Below are positions 9,158 to 18,106 of a stretch of 64,000 nt of DNA, piece after piece. Position 1 is the first letter of the stretch; every line of letters starts with the position of its first letter. The notes below the pieces were generated by a model. It was not told the DNA's origin and searched no databases. It saw only the letters and a list, made by a program, of their open reading frames with translations. The stretch is from positions 620,001 to 684,000 of the forward strand of contig NZ_JAWRCU010000002.1 of the NCBI RefSeq assembly GCF_033542235.1, written 5' to 3'. A program made the position numbers and the translations under genes. The DNA comes from JAWRCU01 sp033542235 (GTDB taxonomy: Bacteria > Pseudomonadota > Alphaproteobacteria > Rhizobiales > Rhizobiaceae).

Positions 9158-9759
9158 GCCGGCCTGACCTGCGCGGAATGAGTTTTCGAAAATGGTCGGA
9201 GCGGCGGGATTCGAACCTTATCCGGAGTTCGAGTGTCCAGTGAGTGTGTAGATTGGATGTTTTGCGGAACGCCGGCCCGGCCGTCGGGAAACCCCCGCCG
9301 GTAGGGGCCTTCGTCACCAGCGGCTGCCAACCAGCGTGCGGTCGGCGGTCAGTGTAGCTTCTTTCGGGTCCTCGCCCCGCACCGGTTTGGTGGCTACCAT
9401 ACTCGCTACGTTCTTGCGTTTGTCGGTGCTCAGCATCCGCTTCACTGCAGTCGGCGCGTATGGAGTGCCTGCGCTCGACAGGTAGCCGGCCTCAGTTGCA
9501 TGCTTCTGGCAGATCAGCGAAGATCAACAAGACGCCGACCTGCAATACGCCGAAGATCCGTCGCGCTGTTTCCGGCTGGTTCTCGGCCAGTTTCCCTCGA
9601 TCCGCGCCTGTCCGACATCGGTTCGCAGCCACACGGCGATCACGATCCTTTCAATTCAGGTGCACCCAGACGTGATCGAGAAGTGACGGAACCGGCGAGT
9701 TTTGGAGCACGTTCGCTCCCTCGGACCGACGCATAATCTGATTTGAGCGGAGAACGGCA
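9158..9759. other. Intergenic region holding a tRNA-Pro fragment, no gene supported
   Basis: About 600 bases after the autotransporter. The first part contains the 27-nt tRNA-Pro 3'-end copy at 9191-9217. The rest has several short open frames on both strands but none with a recognisable family or ribosome binding site. The last 30 bases, with GAGCGGAGAA, serve the small secreted protein gene that follows. Confidence 0.5.
9191..9217 (-). repeat. tRNA-Pro 3'-end fragment (candidate attachment-site copy)
   Basis: These 27 bases are identical, and in the same orientation, to 11814-11840, which is the CCA end, acceptor strand and T-arm half of the intact tRNA-Pro plus two flanking bases. The match stops inside the T-arm and no anticodon or D-arm follows, so this is not a functional tRNA. 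A partial copy of a tRNA 3' end at a distance is what integrases of genomic islands leave behind. Confidence 0.75.
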
Positions 9760-10122
9760 ATGAAACTTTCGTCAGGTCTCGTTGGGGTGACGCTGGCCGC
9801 GTCGTTTGCGGTTGCATCCACACTGCCGCTCGGTGCGGCCCCCCTTTCGATGCCGCAGCCCGCAACGGCACAAAACGATCTTATAGCTGTCCAGTATGAG
9901 CAGTTGGACAAGAACCCTACGCCGCCGGTGGTAGGCAGCGCACCTGCAGACATCCAGATGCGCGGCGGCATCCCGTATTACAACGGGCATCGCGGCTATC
10001 GCGCCCACCGCAAAGGCTATGTCGAGCATGAGGGCTGGTGGTTCCCGGCCTCGGCATTCAGCGACCGGACGACGACTAGCTCGGTCAAAAAACGCCTCCC
10101 TCACTCTTCAGGGAACTACTGA
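9760..10122 (+). CDS. Small secreted protein, unknown function
   Basis: A 120-residue protein with a clear signal peptide (MKLSSGLVGVTLAASFAVAS, cut probably near the ATAQ at 36-39). The mature part has a tyrosine/glycine/arginine-rich segment, YYNGHRGYRAHRKGYVEHEG, followed by WWFPASAF, of the type common in small rhizobial periplasmic proteins. GCGGAGAA lies 8-10 bases before the ATG. The gene is inside the segment bounded by the tRNA-Pro repeat copies. A hairpin overlaps its stop codon. Its role is unknown; it could be an envelope protein. Confidence 0.7.
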   Translation: MKLSSGLVGVTLAASFAVASTLPLGAAPLSMPQPATAQNDLIAVQYEQLDKNPTPPVVGSAPADIQMRGGIPYYNGHRGYRAHRKGYVEHEGWWFPASAFSDRTTTSSVKKRLPHSSGNY

Positions 10123-10136
10123 ACTGAAGGTGAGGG
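10098..10136 (+). terminator. Hairpin over the end of the small secreted protein gene
   Basis: CCCTCACTCTTCAG and CTGAAGGTGAGGG pair with a single bulge around a 12-base loop that contains the TGA region. No strong T-run follows, so it may act as an RNA-stabilising hairpin or a weak terminator. Confidence 0.4.
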
Positions 10137-10176
10137 CCTGTCCGCTACAGGCTGAAAGCTAGATATACATTTCCCG

Positions 10177-10413
10177 ATGACCTGCGCCATCTCCGGCCAG
10201 GAGCGGCGCGGCCCATCGGAGAAGGATGCGGAACGCTTCCACCCGCACCCGGAATGCCACTGCTTCTCGCGCCGCCTCGGCCTTGGCGCGCTGACGCTAG
10301 GCGTGGCCGTGATGGCGACGACGCCGCCGGTGGAAGCCCGCAGCGCAGGCGGAAGCGAAATGTTTGCAGATATTGCTGCAGCGGCCAGCTACTTCAAAGG
10401 GCCTAGACCATAG
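10177..10413 (+). CDS. Possible small exported protein (weak)
   Basis: An open frame of 78 codons. It has a basic stretch followed by a hydrophobic segment (RRLGLGALTLGVAVMATTPP) resembling a twin-arginine or membrane signal, then about 20 residues. I see no good ribosome binding site and no family resemblance. It may be a real small exported protein, a remnant of a longer gene, or chance. Confidence 0.3.
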   Translation: MTCAISGQERRGPSEKDAERFHPHPECHCFSRRLGLGALTLGVAVMATTPPVEARSAGGSEMFADIAAAASYFKGPRP

Positions 10414-10621
10414 CAACTCCTGCTTGCAAAGGATGGCATGCCCGAAATGTTGGGGCACATATCAAAGCTCTCGCTCATAGGCGCCATGAGGCCTGACGCC
10501 ACGGTAGACGACGCGGTCGAGCGCATCGTTCACATTGACTGCAAACGTCGCCCGGCGAAACGCGCCATGCGGTCGAAACGTTCTTCGTCTGGTCGGTCCC
10601 GGCGGATGCTTGCGTACTGAA

Positions 10622-11605
10622 ATGCACGAGATATCGAAAGCAGCACGCCGCGCGTTGCTCGCGCAGCATGGTAATTTTGCGCTGGCCTATTCCGTCGCCT
10701 TTCAGCCGGACCTCTCCTACTTCGGCGACGCGCGGGGCTTCCTCAGCTATAAGATGGTAGGCCGCACCGCCTTCGTCCTATCCGATCCCATTGGGCCGCC
10801 GGAGCATCGGGACAAAGTCATCGACGGATTCCTCGCGACGGAGAAGGATGTCAGTTTCTGGCAGGTCTCGCACGCCGTCGCCCAGATCTTATCGGCGCGC
10901 GGGTTTTTCATCAATGAGTTGGGTTGCGAGACCTTGGTCGACTTGACCACATTTAGTTTCGCCGGGCCGCACCGGCGAAACTTCCGGACGGCGGTCCACA
11001 GGTTCTTCGCGAGCGGCCACGTCGTGCGCGAAGAACCGCTTGCAAGCCTCAACGCCGCACGCCTGCGGTCAATCTCGGAAAGCTGGCGCAGAACCCGGAC
11101 GACCAAGCGTCACGAATTGCGGTTTCTCGTTCGCCCGGTAGTGCTGGCTGATGAACTGGGCGTACGCAAGTTTTTCATTCTCGATCGGGACGGAGATCCG
11201 AAGGCGTTTGCGTTCTTCGATCCTGTCTATGAAGGCGGCGAGATCGCAGGCTATCTGTCGTCGACGCGGCGGTGGTCACCCCAGACCGACAAGCTCGCCG
11301 GCTACTACCTTATGCGGACTGCTATCGAACGCTTTCAGGCGGAAGGCGTCCGCACCCTTTATCTCGGCCTCTCACCCTTCCACGGCATCGAGGCACCGGA
11401 ATTCACCGAACATTGGCTGGTTCGAGAAGCGTTCCAGTTTGCCTACGCCAATTTCTTCGTCAATCGATTGATTTACCCGGTGCGGACGCTCGCCCGGCAT
11501 AAGGAAATCTATGGCGGAGCAAGCCGTCAGACCTACTACGCCTTCAACACTCTGCCGAGCCTGCCGCGCCTCCTGAAACTGATCTGGGCGTGCAGGATAT
11601 TATGA
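10622..11605 (+). CDS. DUF2156 / MprF C-terminal-like aminoacyltransferase, soluble form
   Basis: About 327 residues related to the catalytic domain of MprF, which transfers lysine or alanine from aminoacyl-tRNA to phosphatidylglycerol. Matching features are FVLSDPIGPPEHRDKVIDGF, the GCETLVDLTTFSFAG segment followed by RRNFRTAVHRF, the SISESWRR segment, and the late YYLMRTAIERFQAEGVRTLY. The protein has no multi-helix flippase part, so it is a stand-alone catalytic domain. ATG at 10622 is preferred; a TTG at 10535 would add 29 residues of poor quality. It lies in the segment bounded by tRNA-Pro copies and ends before a good terminator. It might modify envelope lipids or a small molecule. Confidence 0.7.
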   Translation: MHEISKAARRALLAQHGNFALAYSVAFQPDLSYFGDARGFLSYKMVGRTAFVLSDPIGPPEHRDKVIDGFLATEKDVSFWQVSHAVAQILSARGFFINELGCETLVDLTTFSFAGPHRRNFRTAVHRFFASGHVVREEPLASLNAARLRSISESWRRTRTTKRHELRFLVRPVVLADELGVRKFFILDRDGDPKAFAFFDPVYEGGEIAGYLSSTRRWSPQTDKLAGYYLMRTAIERFQAEGVRTLYLGLSPFHGIEAPEFTEHWLVREAFQFAYANFFVNRLIYPVRTLARHKEIYGGASRQTYYAFNTLPSLPRLLKLIWACRIL

Positions 11606-11732
11606 TGACCCAATCGCGCTGAGGTGCAGCGTCAAACTCAACTGATCTCGCATTCTGCCGCTTGATGTGCTGATCATGCCACGGGTCGCGATCGGGCGTC
11701 CCTTCTGATCAACCTCTCAACTTGAGAAGACT

Positions 11733-11754
11733 ACGCCCGCTTCGGCGGGCGTTT
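11733..11754 (+). terminator. Rho-independent terminator
   Basis: ACGCCCGC, a TTCG loop, GCGGGCGT, then TTTT. It lies 128 bases after the DUF2156 gene. A transcript of the tRNA from the other strand would also cross this hairpin. Confidence 0.75.
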
Positions 11755-11815
11755 TACCCGCAGCGTTACCCACTCTTATTTTTGGTGGTTTCGGAGATGC
11801 AGTCAAACATTTCAA

Positions 11816-11892
<77 letters not shown>

Positions 11893-12249
11893 AACCGCGG
11901 AGAGCCCTATATTCTCTACCTTGCCAGCGCAAGGGCCAAAACGGCGCGACAAGAACGAAAGCCGATAATCGGCGTTGATAGGCAGCGACCAGTGAGGAAA
12001 AGTCCCTCGGAAATGCCCAAGGACCGTCTCGTGGTGCTCCGAACTTATCCACAGGGCGGCCCGGGAACTCACTCGGACAAGGCCACCGAAACGGTCGGCC
12101 GAGATGCGTCAGCACCGGCCAGGAGACAGAGACTGAACAGCGATTGGAGCCCAGATACAGTGCGAAGCTTGATGTTTGCCTGTTTTGGGCCATCGCAATC
12201 CCGGCCGTCAACGGCCGAAAGCAGGCCGGCTCCGCTAAGGAGGAATGCC
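11893..12249. other. Upstream region of tRNA-Pro and the protease gene
   Basis: About 360 bases between the tRNA gene and the protease translation start. It should hold the tRNA promoter (minus strand) and that of the protease (plus strand). I see no additional gene; frames crossing it are in the wrong register for known families. Confidence 0.4.
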
Positions 12250-12273
12250 ATGGGCTTGGAACTCCCGGCATGA
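12250..12273 (+). CDS. Possible seven-codon leader peptide coupled to the protease
   Basis: The strongest ribosome binding site here, AAGGAGGA at 12237-12244, is placed ideally for ATG 12250, which opens a frame of only seven codons (MGLELPA). Its TGA overlaps the ATG of the protease gene (ATGA at 12270-12273). Such an arrangement would couple protease translation to the minicistron. It may instead be chance; nothing else supports it. Confidence 0.35.
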   Translation: MGLELPA

Positions 12274-13355
12274 AGGACCGCGCGACACGAATCCTACTAG
12301 GCATCGTCGCGGTGCTGCTCGTGGCGTTTCTGGCGCAGCCCTATGTCGACCGGGTGCTGTTCGCAGCGAGGGAGCCACGCCCGGTCGTCCCTCGCGCCGA
12401 CCTCAGCGAATTCGAGCGATCGACCATTCATGTGTTCGAGGAAATCTCGCCTTCGGTCGTGCAGGTTGTGGCGCTGCCGCCGGGTGCCCGGCCCGGCAAT
12501 CCGGGTGGCGAGGTGAAATCGGGCACCGGCTTCGTGTGGGACAGGGCCGGCCATATCGTCACCAACAACCACGTGGTCGAGAACGCGGATTCGCTCGTCG
12601 TCAGGCTGTCGTCGGGCGAGATTGTTCCAGCACAGCTGACTGGACGGACGCCGAACTACGATCTCGCCGTGGTCCAACTCGGCCGGGCAGTCAACCTTCC
12701 CCCGCCCGTGCCGCTCGGCAGTTCTGGCGACCTGCGGGTCGGCCAGGCGGCCTACGCCATCGGCAATCCTTTCGGGCTCGACCAGTCGCTCACGACCGGC
12801 ATCATCAGCGCCCTGAAACGCCGCCTGCCGACGAGCAGCGGCCGCGAGATCGCCGATGTCATCCAGACCGACGCGGCCATCAACCCCGGCAATTCCGGCG
12901 GTCCGCTGCTCGATTCGGCGGGAAGGCTGATCGGCGTCACCACGGCCATCCTCTCGCCGTCGGGCACGAATGCCGGCATCGGCTTCGCCATCCCGGTCGA
13001 TACCGTGAACCGCGTCGTTCCGGCGCTGATCCGCGACGGCCGCGTTCCAACGCCTGGCATCGGCATCATGGCGGCGGACGAAGCCACCACGGCCCAGCTC
13101 GGATTGACGGGTGTCGTGATCGCCGCGGTGGCCCCTGGCTCGCCTGCGGAGCGCGCCGGGCTGAGGGGTTTCGACGCGGCGAGCGGGACCATCGGCGACG
13201 TCATCATTGCGGCAGATGGCGAGCCCGTGCACCGGCTGCCCGACCTCACGGGCAAGCTCGAACAGGCAGGCGTTGGCGGCAAGCTCAGCCTGACGGTTAG
13301 CCGAAACGGCACCACGCGCACCGTAGATGTCCCAGTGGTCGATATCGGGTCGTAG
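12270..13355 (+). CDS. Membrane-anchored trypsin-like serine protease with PDZ domain (DegP/HtrA type)
   Basis: A 361-residue protease. An N-terminal membrane anchor (ILLGIVAVLLVAFLAQPYV) is followed by a trypsin-like domain with the full triad: His in VTNNHVVENA, Asp in NYDLAVVQL, Ser in NPGNSGGPLLDS. A single PDZ domain occupies roughly 260-355 (GVVIAAVAPGSPAERAGLRG, then GDVIIAADGEPV). One PDZ and one anchor resemble DegS or small HtrA proteases that act in the periplasm on misfolded proteins or anti-sigma factors. ATG 12270 is chosen because the anchor begins directly after it; upstream in-frame codons up to 12144 encode nothing protease-like. It stands alone between the tRNA and the sugar operon. 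Confidence 0.9.
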   Translation: MKDRATRILLGIVAVLLVAFLAQPYVDRVLFAAREPRPVVPRADLSEFERSTIHVFEEISPSVVQVVALPPGARPGNPGGEVKSGTGFVWDRAGHIVTNNHVVENADSLVVRLSSGEIVPAQLTGRTPNYDLAVVQLGRAVNLPPPVPLGSSGDLRVGQAAYAIGNPFGLDQSLTTGIISALKRRLPTSSGREIADVIQTDAAINPGNSGGPLLDSAGRLIGVTTAILSPSGTNAGIGFAIPVDTVNRVVPALIRDGRVPTPGIGIMAADEATTAQLGLTGVVIAAVAPGSPAERAGLRGFDAASGTIGDVIIAADGEPVHRLPDLTGKLEQAGVGGKLSLTVSRNGTTRTVDVPVVDIGS

Positions 13356-13608
13356 CGATCCCGGTGTCGTAATCCGACGGGGCCGCCAACTCGGTCGTCT
13401 CGCCCCATTCAGCGGGGCCGGCGCGCACCACCGCAATGCCAAACCGTCAGGGCATGTGCCGGACGAGTTCCTTGGAGTGCAACGACTTCAGTCCCTCCAA
13501 AGCTCTTGTAAATCAAAAAATACATATGTATGGCTCGGGCAGCGTTGCCGGACCGAAATTGGACGGCGCCGCCATCTGGAAGCTCGCACCCCAACCTTGG
13601 GAGGACTC

Positions 13609-14559
13609 ATGAAGACCTTGTTCCGGCTGGCCATGGCCGGCCTTTTGCTCGCGTCGACGTCGGCGTTCGCGCAGGACGCTGCGCCCGGCACGACAAAGAA
13701 AGACAGCTATCGATTTGTCATTATCCCGAAGGTCGTGCATCCGTGGTTCGACAAGGTGAATGACGGCGCCCAGGCAGCCGCTAAGGCGATCGAGGCGCAG
13801 ACGGGCGCCAAGGTCGTGGTCGAATACAGCGCGCCGCAGCAGGCTGACGTCGTTCAGCAGAACCAGATCCTCGAAAGCTCCATTGCGACGCGGCCGGACG
13901 GCATCGCGATCGATCTGCTCGACCCGAGCGGCAATCGTGCCCCGCTCGAGGAGGCGATCGGCCAGGAGATTCCGGTCACGATTTTCGACTCTGTCCCGCC
14001 GGAAGGCATGGAGCTGACCAGCATCGGCAACGATTTCTGCGAGCAGGCGTCAATCGCGTCGCGTCGCCTCGTCGAACTGCTCGGAGAAGAGGGCGGCGAA
14101 GTCGCCATCATGATGGGCGTGCCGACCGCACCGAACCACGCTATCCGGGCCGAGTGCCACCAGAAGGTGTTTGCCGAGCATCCGAACATCAAGGTGGTTG
14201 CGACTGGCATCGACAATGATGACATCGAGACTGCGCAGAAGCAGGCCGCCGCGATCATGCAGGCCAATCCGAACCTGAAGGGTTGGGTCGCTTGCGACGC
14301 CGCCGGCCCGATCGGCATCGGCCAGGCAATCAAAGAGGCAGGCAAGACCGGACAGGTTAAGCTCGTCGGCCTCGACAACCTGCCGGAGATGCTCCAGCTG
14401 ATCAAGGACGACGTAGCCGACAGCTCCTCGTCGACGAAGCCGGAAATGCAGGGCTACTGGTCAGTGATGACCATGTGGCAGAAAGCGACTGGCGTCGAGA
14501 CGCCCAAGTACATCGACACCGGCATCGCTGTCCTGACCAAGGACAACGTCACCCAGTGA
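13609..14559 (+). CDS. Periplasmic sugar-binding protein (RbsB-like) of an ABC importer
   Basis: A 316-residue type I periplasmic binding protein. The signal peptide is KTLFRLAMAGLLLASTSAFA, cut before QD. The mature protein shows the RbsB-family layout: FVIIPKVVHPWFDKVNDGAQ, then RPDGIAIDLLDPS, EIPVTIFDSV, the cross-over KGWVACDAAGPIGIGQAIKE and KLVGLDNLPEM. It should deliver a sugar to the ATPase and permease encoded next. ATG 13609 follows TTGGGAGGACTC. It is the first gene of a seven-gene operon. A perfect 10-bp hairpin after it probably keeps its mRNA abundant relative to the rest. The ligand is unknown. Confidence 0.9.
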   Translation: MKTLFRLAMAGLLLASTSAFAQDAAPGTTKKDSYRFVIIPKVVHPWFDKVNDGAQAAAKAIEAQTGAKVVVEYSAPQQADVVQQNQILESSIATRPDGIAIDLLDPSGNRAPLEEAIGQEIPVTIFDSVPPEGMELTSIGNDFCEQASIASRRLVELLGEEGGEVAIMMGVPTAPNHAIRAECHQKVFAEHPNIKVVATGIDNDDIETAQKQAAAIMQANPNLKGWVACDAAGPIGIGQAIKEAGKTGQVKLVGLDNLPEMLQLIKDDVADSSSSTKPEMQGYWSVMTMWQKATGVETPKYIDTGIAVLTKDNVTQ

Positions 14560-14566
14560 GATCGCA

Positions 14567-14590
14567 GGGGCCGCGGCCGACCGCGGCCCC
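14567..14590 (+). other. Intercistronic hairpin after the binding-protein gene
   Basis: GGGGCCGCGG, loop CCGA, CCGCGGCCCC: a perfect 10-bp stem seven bases after the stop codon, with no T-run. Such hairpins between a binding-protein gene and its transporter genes typically stabilise the upstream message. Confidence 0.7.
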
Positions 14591-14687
14591 GCTATTCTGT
14601 CAGGCCCGGTGCCCGTGAAGGGTAGCGTAATGGCCGTTTCGTTCAGCAGAACCGGACGAGCGCACAACAGCTGGATACGATGCAACC

Positions 14688-16196
14688 ATGGCCTTTCTCG
14701 AGACCAAGGGACTTGGTCGGGACTTTCCCGGCGTCACTGCGCTGAATAATGTCGATATTTCCGTCGAGCTGGGGCGCGTGCATGTCTTCGCCGGCGAGAA
14801 CGGGGCCGGCAAGTCCACGCTGGTCAAGCTGCTGACGGGCGCCTACACGCCGTCGCGCGGGCGAGTCCTCATCAACGGGAGGGATCCCGCCGAGGACCCG
14901 AGCCTTTTTCGCAAAATCGCTTATGTTCCGCAGGAGCTGACGCTGTTCCCGCATATGTCGGTCGCGGAGAATCTGTTTCTCCCCTACGACCGCTCGGGCC
15001 ATGGCGGGAGCTATTTCAATCGGCGCCGGCTCGAGAGCGAGGCGACGGAAATCCTGGCGCGGTTCGGCATAGCCGCGTCGCCCGCCGACCTGGTGCGTAC
15101 CATCTCGGTTTCCGACCAGCAACTGCTTCAGATCGCGCGTGCGTCGACGAACCGGGACATGAAAGTGCTGATCCTCGACGAGCCGACCTCGTCGCTGACG
15201 CGCACCGAGGTCGACCGCGTGTTCCGTGTCATTTCGGGCTTCCGCGACCGCGATCATGCCATCATCTTCATCTCGCACAAAATCGACGAGGTGTTCGCGA
15301 TCGGTGACGACTACACGGTCCTGCGCAACGGCGAGAAGGTGCAGGCTGGCCGCCTTGCGGATACCCATGCCGATGGCCTCATCAGGGCAATGTCGGGCGA
15401 GGCCATCCATCTCGGCGACACGTTCCAGCCGGAGGTCGTTCCGCCGGGCGCCGGCGAACCGATGCTCAAAGTGCGCGGACTATCCGGGTTCCATTTCAAC
15501 CATGTGGATTTCGACCTGAGGCGGGGTGAGATCCTTGGATTCGCCGGGCTGGTCGGTGCGGGGCGCTCGGAAGTAATGCAGACGATCTTCGGCTACCTCA
15601 AAGCCAGCGCCGGCACGGTCGAGCTGGAAGGCGCGCCATGGAAGCTTGGCGACACGACGGCCTCCATCCGCAACGGCATGATGTACCTGTCCGAGGAGCG
15701 GAAGCATCATGGGATTTTTCCGCTGATGTCCGTGCGGGACAATATCGGCATGTCGCTCTACGGCCAGACGACCTCGATATTCGGCATCTCGACCCGGAAG
15801 GAACGTGCCCAGGTCAGCGACATCATCCGCGCCTACGACATCAAGACGGCGAGCATGAACACGCGGATCGTCTATCTTTCCGGCGGCAATCAGCAGAAGG
15901 CCTTAATCGGCCGCGCCATGGCACGCCAGCCCCGTGTGCTCATCTTCGACGAGCCAACGAAGGGCATTGATGTGCGCACAAAGGCGGAAATCTACCGGAT
16001 CATGAAGAGCCTCGCCGAACAGGGTGTCGGCATCATCCTCGTTTCCTCCGAGATGGACGAGCTGCGCAAATGCGCAACGCGCATCATCACAATGTATTCC
16101 GGCAAGGTGACCGGCTCGTTCGATGCCGTCAGCACGAACACCGAAACGCTTGTCGGCGCCATGTTTGGCAAGGAGAACATGTCGAATGCGGCCTAA
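14688..16196 (+). CDS. Sugar ABC importer ATPase, two fused nucleotide-binding domains (RbsA/XylG type)
   Basis: A 502-residue duplicated ATPase. Domain 1 has Walker A GENGAGKST, a degenerate signature ISVSDQQ and Walker B VLILDEPTSS. Domain 2 has a weak Walker A, GLVGAGRSE, but a canonical LSGGNQQK signature and VLIFDEPTKGID. This asymmetry is normal for the carbohydrate-uptake-2 family. It energises sugar import with the permease encoded next, whose ATG lies inside the last 11 bases of this gene. The 128-base gap from the binding-protein gene contains a hairpin. The start ATG at 14688 has only a weak ribosome binding site, consistent with lower synthesis than the binding protein. Confidence 0.92.
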   Translation: MAFLETKGLGRDFPGVTALNNVDISVELGRVHVFAGENGAGKSTLVKLLTGAYTPSRGRVLINGRDPAEDPSLFRKIAYVPQELTLFPHMSVAENLFLPYDRSGHGGSYFNRRRLESEATEILARFGIAASPADLVRTISVSDQQLLQIARASTNRDMKVLILDEPTSSLTRTEVDRVFRVISGFRDRDHAIIFISHKIDEVFAIGDDYTVLRNGEKVQAGRLADTHADGLIRAMSGEAIHLGDTFQPEVVPPGAGEPMLKVRGLSGFHFNHVDFDLRRGEILGFAGLVGAGRSEVMQTIFGYLKASAGTVELEGAPWKLGDTTASIRNGMMYLSEERKHHGIFPLMSVRDNIGMSLYGQTTSIFGISTRKERAQVSDIIRAYDIKTASMNTRIVYLSGGNQQKALIGRAMARQPRVLIFDEPTKGIDVRTKAEIYRIMKSLAEQGVGIILVSSEMDELRKCATRIITMYSGKVTGSFDAVSTNTETLVGAMFGKENMSNAA

Positions 16197-17151
16197 TCCG
16201 TTCAAGGCGTTCGTCGCCAATCCGCTGGCGGGCGTCTTCGTCGTCCTGCTCGTCATTTTTGTCGGATCGGCGCTGCTGTCGCCCTACTTCCTGTCCAGCT
16301 ACAATCTTTCGGTCGTGGCGCGCTCGCTGGCTTTCGTCGGGCTTGTCACCATCGGCCAGGCCTCACTCATGATCCTGGGCGAGATCGATCTGTCGCTCGG
16401 CGTAATCGGAGGCCTCTGTGGCGTCGTGGCCGGCATTCTGATGGTCACTCTCGGTCTCAATCCATGGCTGGCAATGGCGCTGGCACTACTGCTTGGTGCG
16501 GCCTGCGGCCTGCTCAACGGTGCGCTGGTGTCGGTGCTGCGCCTGCACTCCCTGGTGCTGACGATCGGCACGGCCGGCATATTCGGCGGCGCCAATCTGG
16601 TGCTGACTCGCGGGGTCGCGATCACCAACATCCCGAAGGAGATCCGGTTCCTGGGTCTCAGCGACGTGTTCGGCGTGCCGATGCCCTTCATCATAATGCT
16701 CGTGGTGTTGGCGCTGGTGTCCTTCCTCACCGTCAAGACGCCATTCGGCCGCTACATGTATGCCATCGGGAACAACGCCGCAGCCGCACGCATGCTGGGC
16801 ATCAAGGTCGATGGTATCCGAACGCTGGTGTTCGTCTTCGCCGGTGTGATGTCGGCGCTCGCGGGCGTGTTGATGGTGGCCAGGCTCGGCACGGCACAGC
16901 CGTCGATCGGCGAGACTTGGGTGCTGGCTCCGATTGCCGCGGCCGTCATCGGTGGCGTCGCCACCACAGGCGGCGTCGGAACGCCTCTCGGCGCCATCTT
17001 CGGCGCAGCGATCATCGGCATCATCGAGAACATCATCGTGCTGTTCGGGGTCTCGCCTTACTGGCAGGGCATCGTCAGCGGAGTGATCGTGGTGCTGGCG
17101 ATCTCCTTCGATGCGATATCGCGCCGTTATCTTAGGGCGGACGCGGCCTGA
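16186..17151 (+). CDS. Sugar ABC importer permease (RbsC-like)
   Basis: A 321-residue inner-membrane permease with eight to ten hydrophobic segments and the family phrases GEIDLSLGVIGGLCGVVAG, VLTIGTAGIFGGANLVLTRG, YAIGNNAAAARMLGIKVDG and AAVIGGVATTGGVGTPLGAI. It forms the channel for the ATPase upstream. The ATG at 16186 overlaps the ATPase gene by 11 bases and is served by AAGGAG at about 16170. It is followed after 31 bases by the isomerase gene. Confidence 0.9.
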   Translation: MRPNPFKAFVANPLAGVFVVLLVIFVGSALLSPYFLSSYNLSVVARSLAFVGLVTIGQASLMILGEIDLSLGVIGGLCGVVAGILMVTLGLNPWLAMALALLLGAACGLLNGALVSVLRLHSLVLTIGTAGIFGGANLVLTRGVAITNIPKEIRFLGLSDVFGVPMPFIIMLVVLALVSFLTVKTPFGRYMYAIGNNAAAARMLGIKVDGIRTLVFVFAGVMSALAGVLMVARLGTAQPSIGETWVLAPIAAAVIGGVATTGGVGTPLGAIFGAAIIGIIENIIVLFGVSPYWQGIVSGVIVVLAISFDAISRRYLRADAA

Positions 17152-17182
17152 GCACGATCTCCAGAGTTTCCGAGAGGGAAGA

Positions 17183-18067
17183 ATGAAGCTTGGATTGAAC
17201 CTGTCGTTCGCCATAAAGCGTTGGCTCGGCGGCGACGCCATGGCCCATATCGTCAAGGACGAACTCGGCTTTGACGTCGTGCAGTTCACGTGGGATCTGG
17301 TTGATCCATGGTGGCCGGCCGAAATGCGCGACCCCATCGCGCGTGAATATGCTGTCGCTTTCCGGCGTGCCGGGATCACCATCGAGAGCACGTTCGGTGG
17401 TCTTGCCTCCTATACCTACAACCACCTGCTGGCTCCGACGCCCGAACTGCGGGCGCTCGGCAAGGAGCACCTCAAGCACGCGATAGATATGACGTCCGAA
17501 ATGGAGGTGCGTGCAGCCGGCATGCCCTTCGGATCATTCTCGTCGGCTGACGCGCTCGACCCGAGCCGGCGCGAGGCGATCTACAAGGAAGCGGTCGAGA
17601 CCTACCTCGACATCTCCCGGTACGCGAAGGAGAAGGGGCTGGAGACGCTCTACGTCGAGCCGGTGCCGCTCGCGACCGAGTTCCCGTCTTCGGCGACCGA
17701 CGCCTTGCGTTTGATGAAGGATTTGAACGCGCACGCCGCGATTCCTGTGCGGCTCATGGTTGACTGGGGGCACGCGCTGTTCACGCCTCTTTTCGGCGAG
17801 CAGGCCGACATGGACTACTGGATGAAAACCTGCGGTGAATATATCGGCGCCTTTCACATTCAGCAGTCCGACGGGCTGCTCGACCGGCATTGGAACTTCA
17901 CCCATGACGGCATCATCACGCCAGCTTGGCTGGCCGAGTTCTGGAAGCGCCACAAGCTCACTCATCAGACCTATTTCATGGAAATCATCTATCCGTTCGA
18001 GGAAACGGACGAGAACGTCCTTGCCGACATGAAGGCCTCGGTCGCCCTTCTCCGGCAAGCTGCGTAA
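17183..18067 (+). CDS. TIM-barrel sugar (phosphate) isomerase/epimerase
   Basis: A 294-residue protein of the AP-endonuclease-2-like TIM-barrel family. Alternating strand-like pieces (FDVVQFTWDLVDPWW, TIESTFGGLASYTYN, LETLYVEPVPLATEFPSS, VRLMVDWGHALFTP, GAFHIQQSDGLLDRHWNFT, TYFMEIIYPFEET) place Glu, Asp, His and Glu residues where this family binds a divalent metal. GAGAGGGA precedes the ATG. Encoded between a sugar transporter and a ketose-type kinase, it most likely isomerises the imported sugar or its phosphate. I cannot name the substrate; four- or five-carbon sugars such as erythrulose or apiose are plausible only because related clusters use the same enzyme types. Confidence 0.8.
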   Translation: MKLGLNLSFAIKRWLGGDAMAHIVKDELGFDVVQFTWDLVDPWWPAEMRDPIAREYAVAFRRAGITIESTFGGLASYTYNHLLAPTPELRALGKEHLKHAIDMTSEMEVRAAGMPFGSFSSADALDPSRREAIYKEAVETYLDISRYAKEKGLETLYVEPVPLATEFPSSATDALRLMKDLNAHAAIPVRLMVDWGHALFTPLFGEQADMDYWMKTCGEYIGAFHIQQSDGLLDRHWNFTHDGIITPAWLAEFWKRHKLTHQTYFMEIIYPFEETDENVLADMKASVALLRQAA

Positions 18068-18106
18068 GCCAACTCTCAAGCAACCTATTTCGCCAAGGAT
18101 CCACCG

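Noticed and set aside
9191..9217. Second tRNA-Pro gene
   Set aside because: Only the 3' 25 bases or so match; anticodon and D arms are missing.
9314..9500. Open minus-strand frame that might be the tail of a recombinase
   Set aside because: A short run vaguely resembles a resolvase C terminus, but there is no catalytic region and no start; not enough to call.
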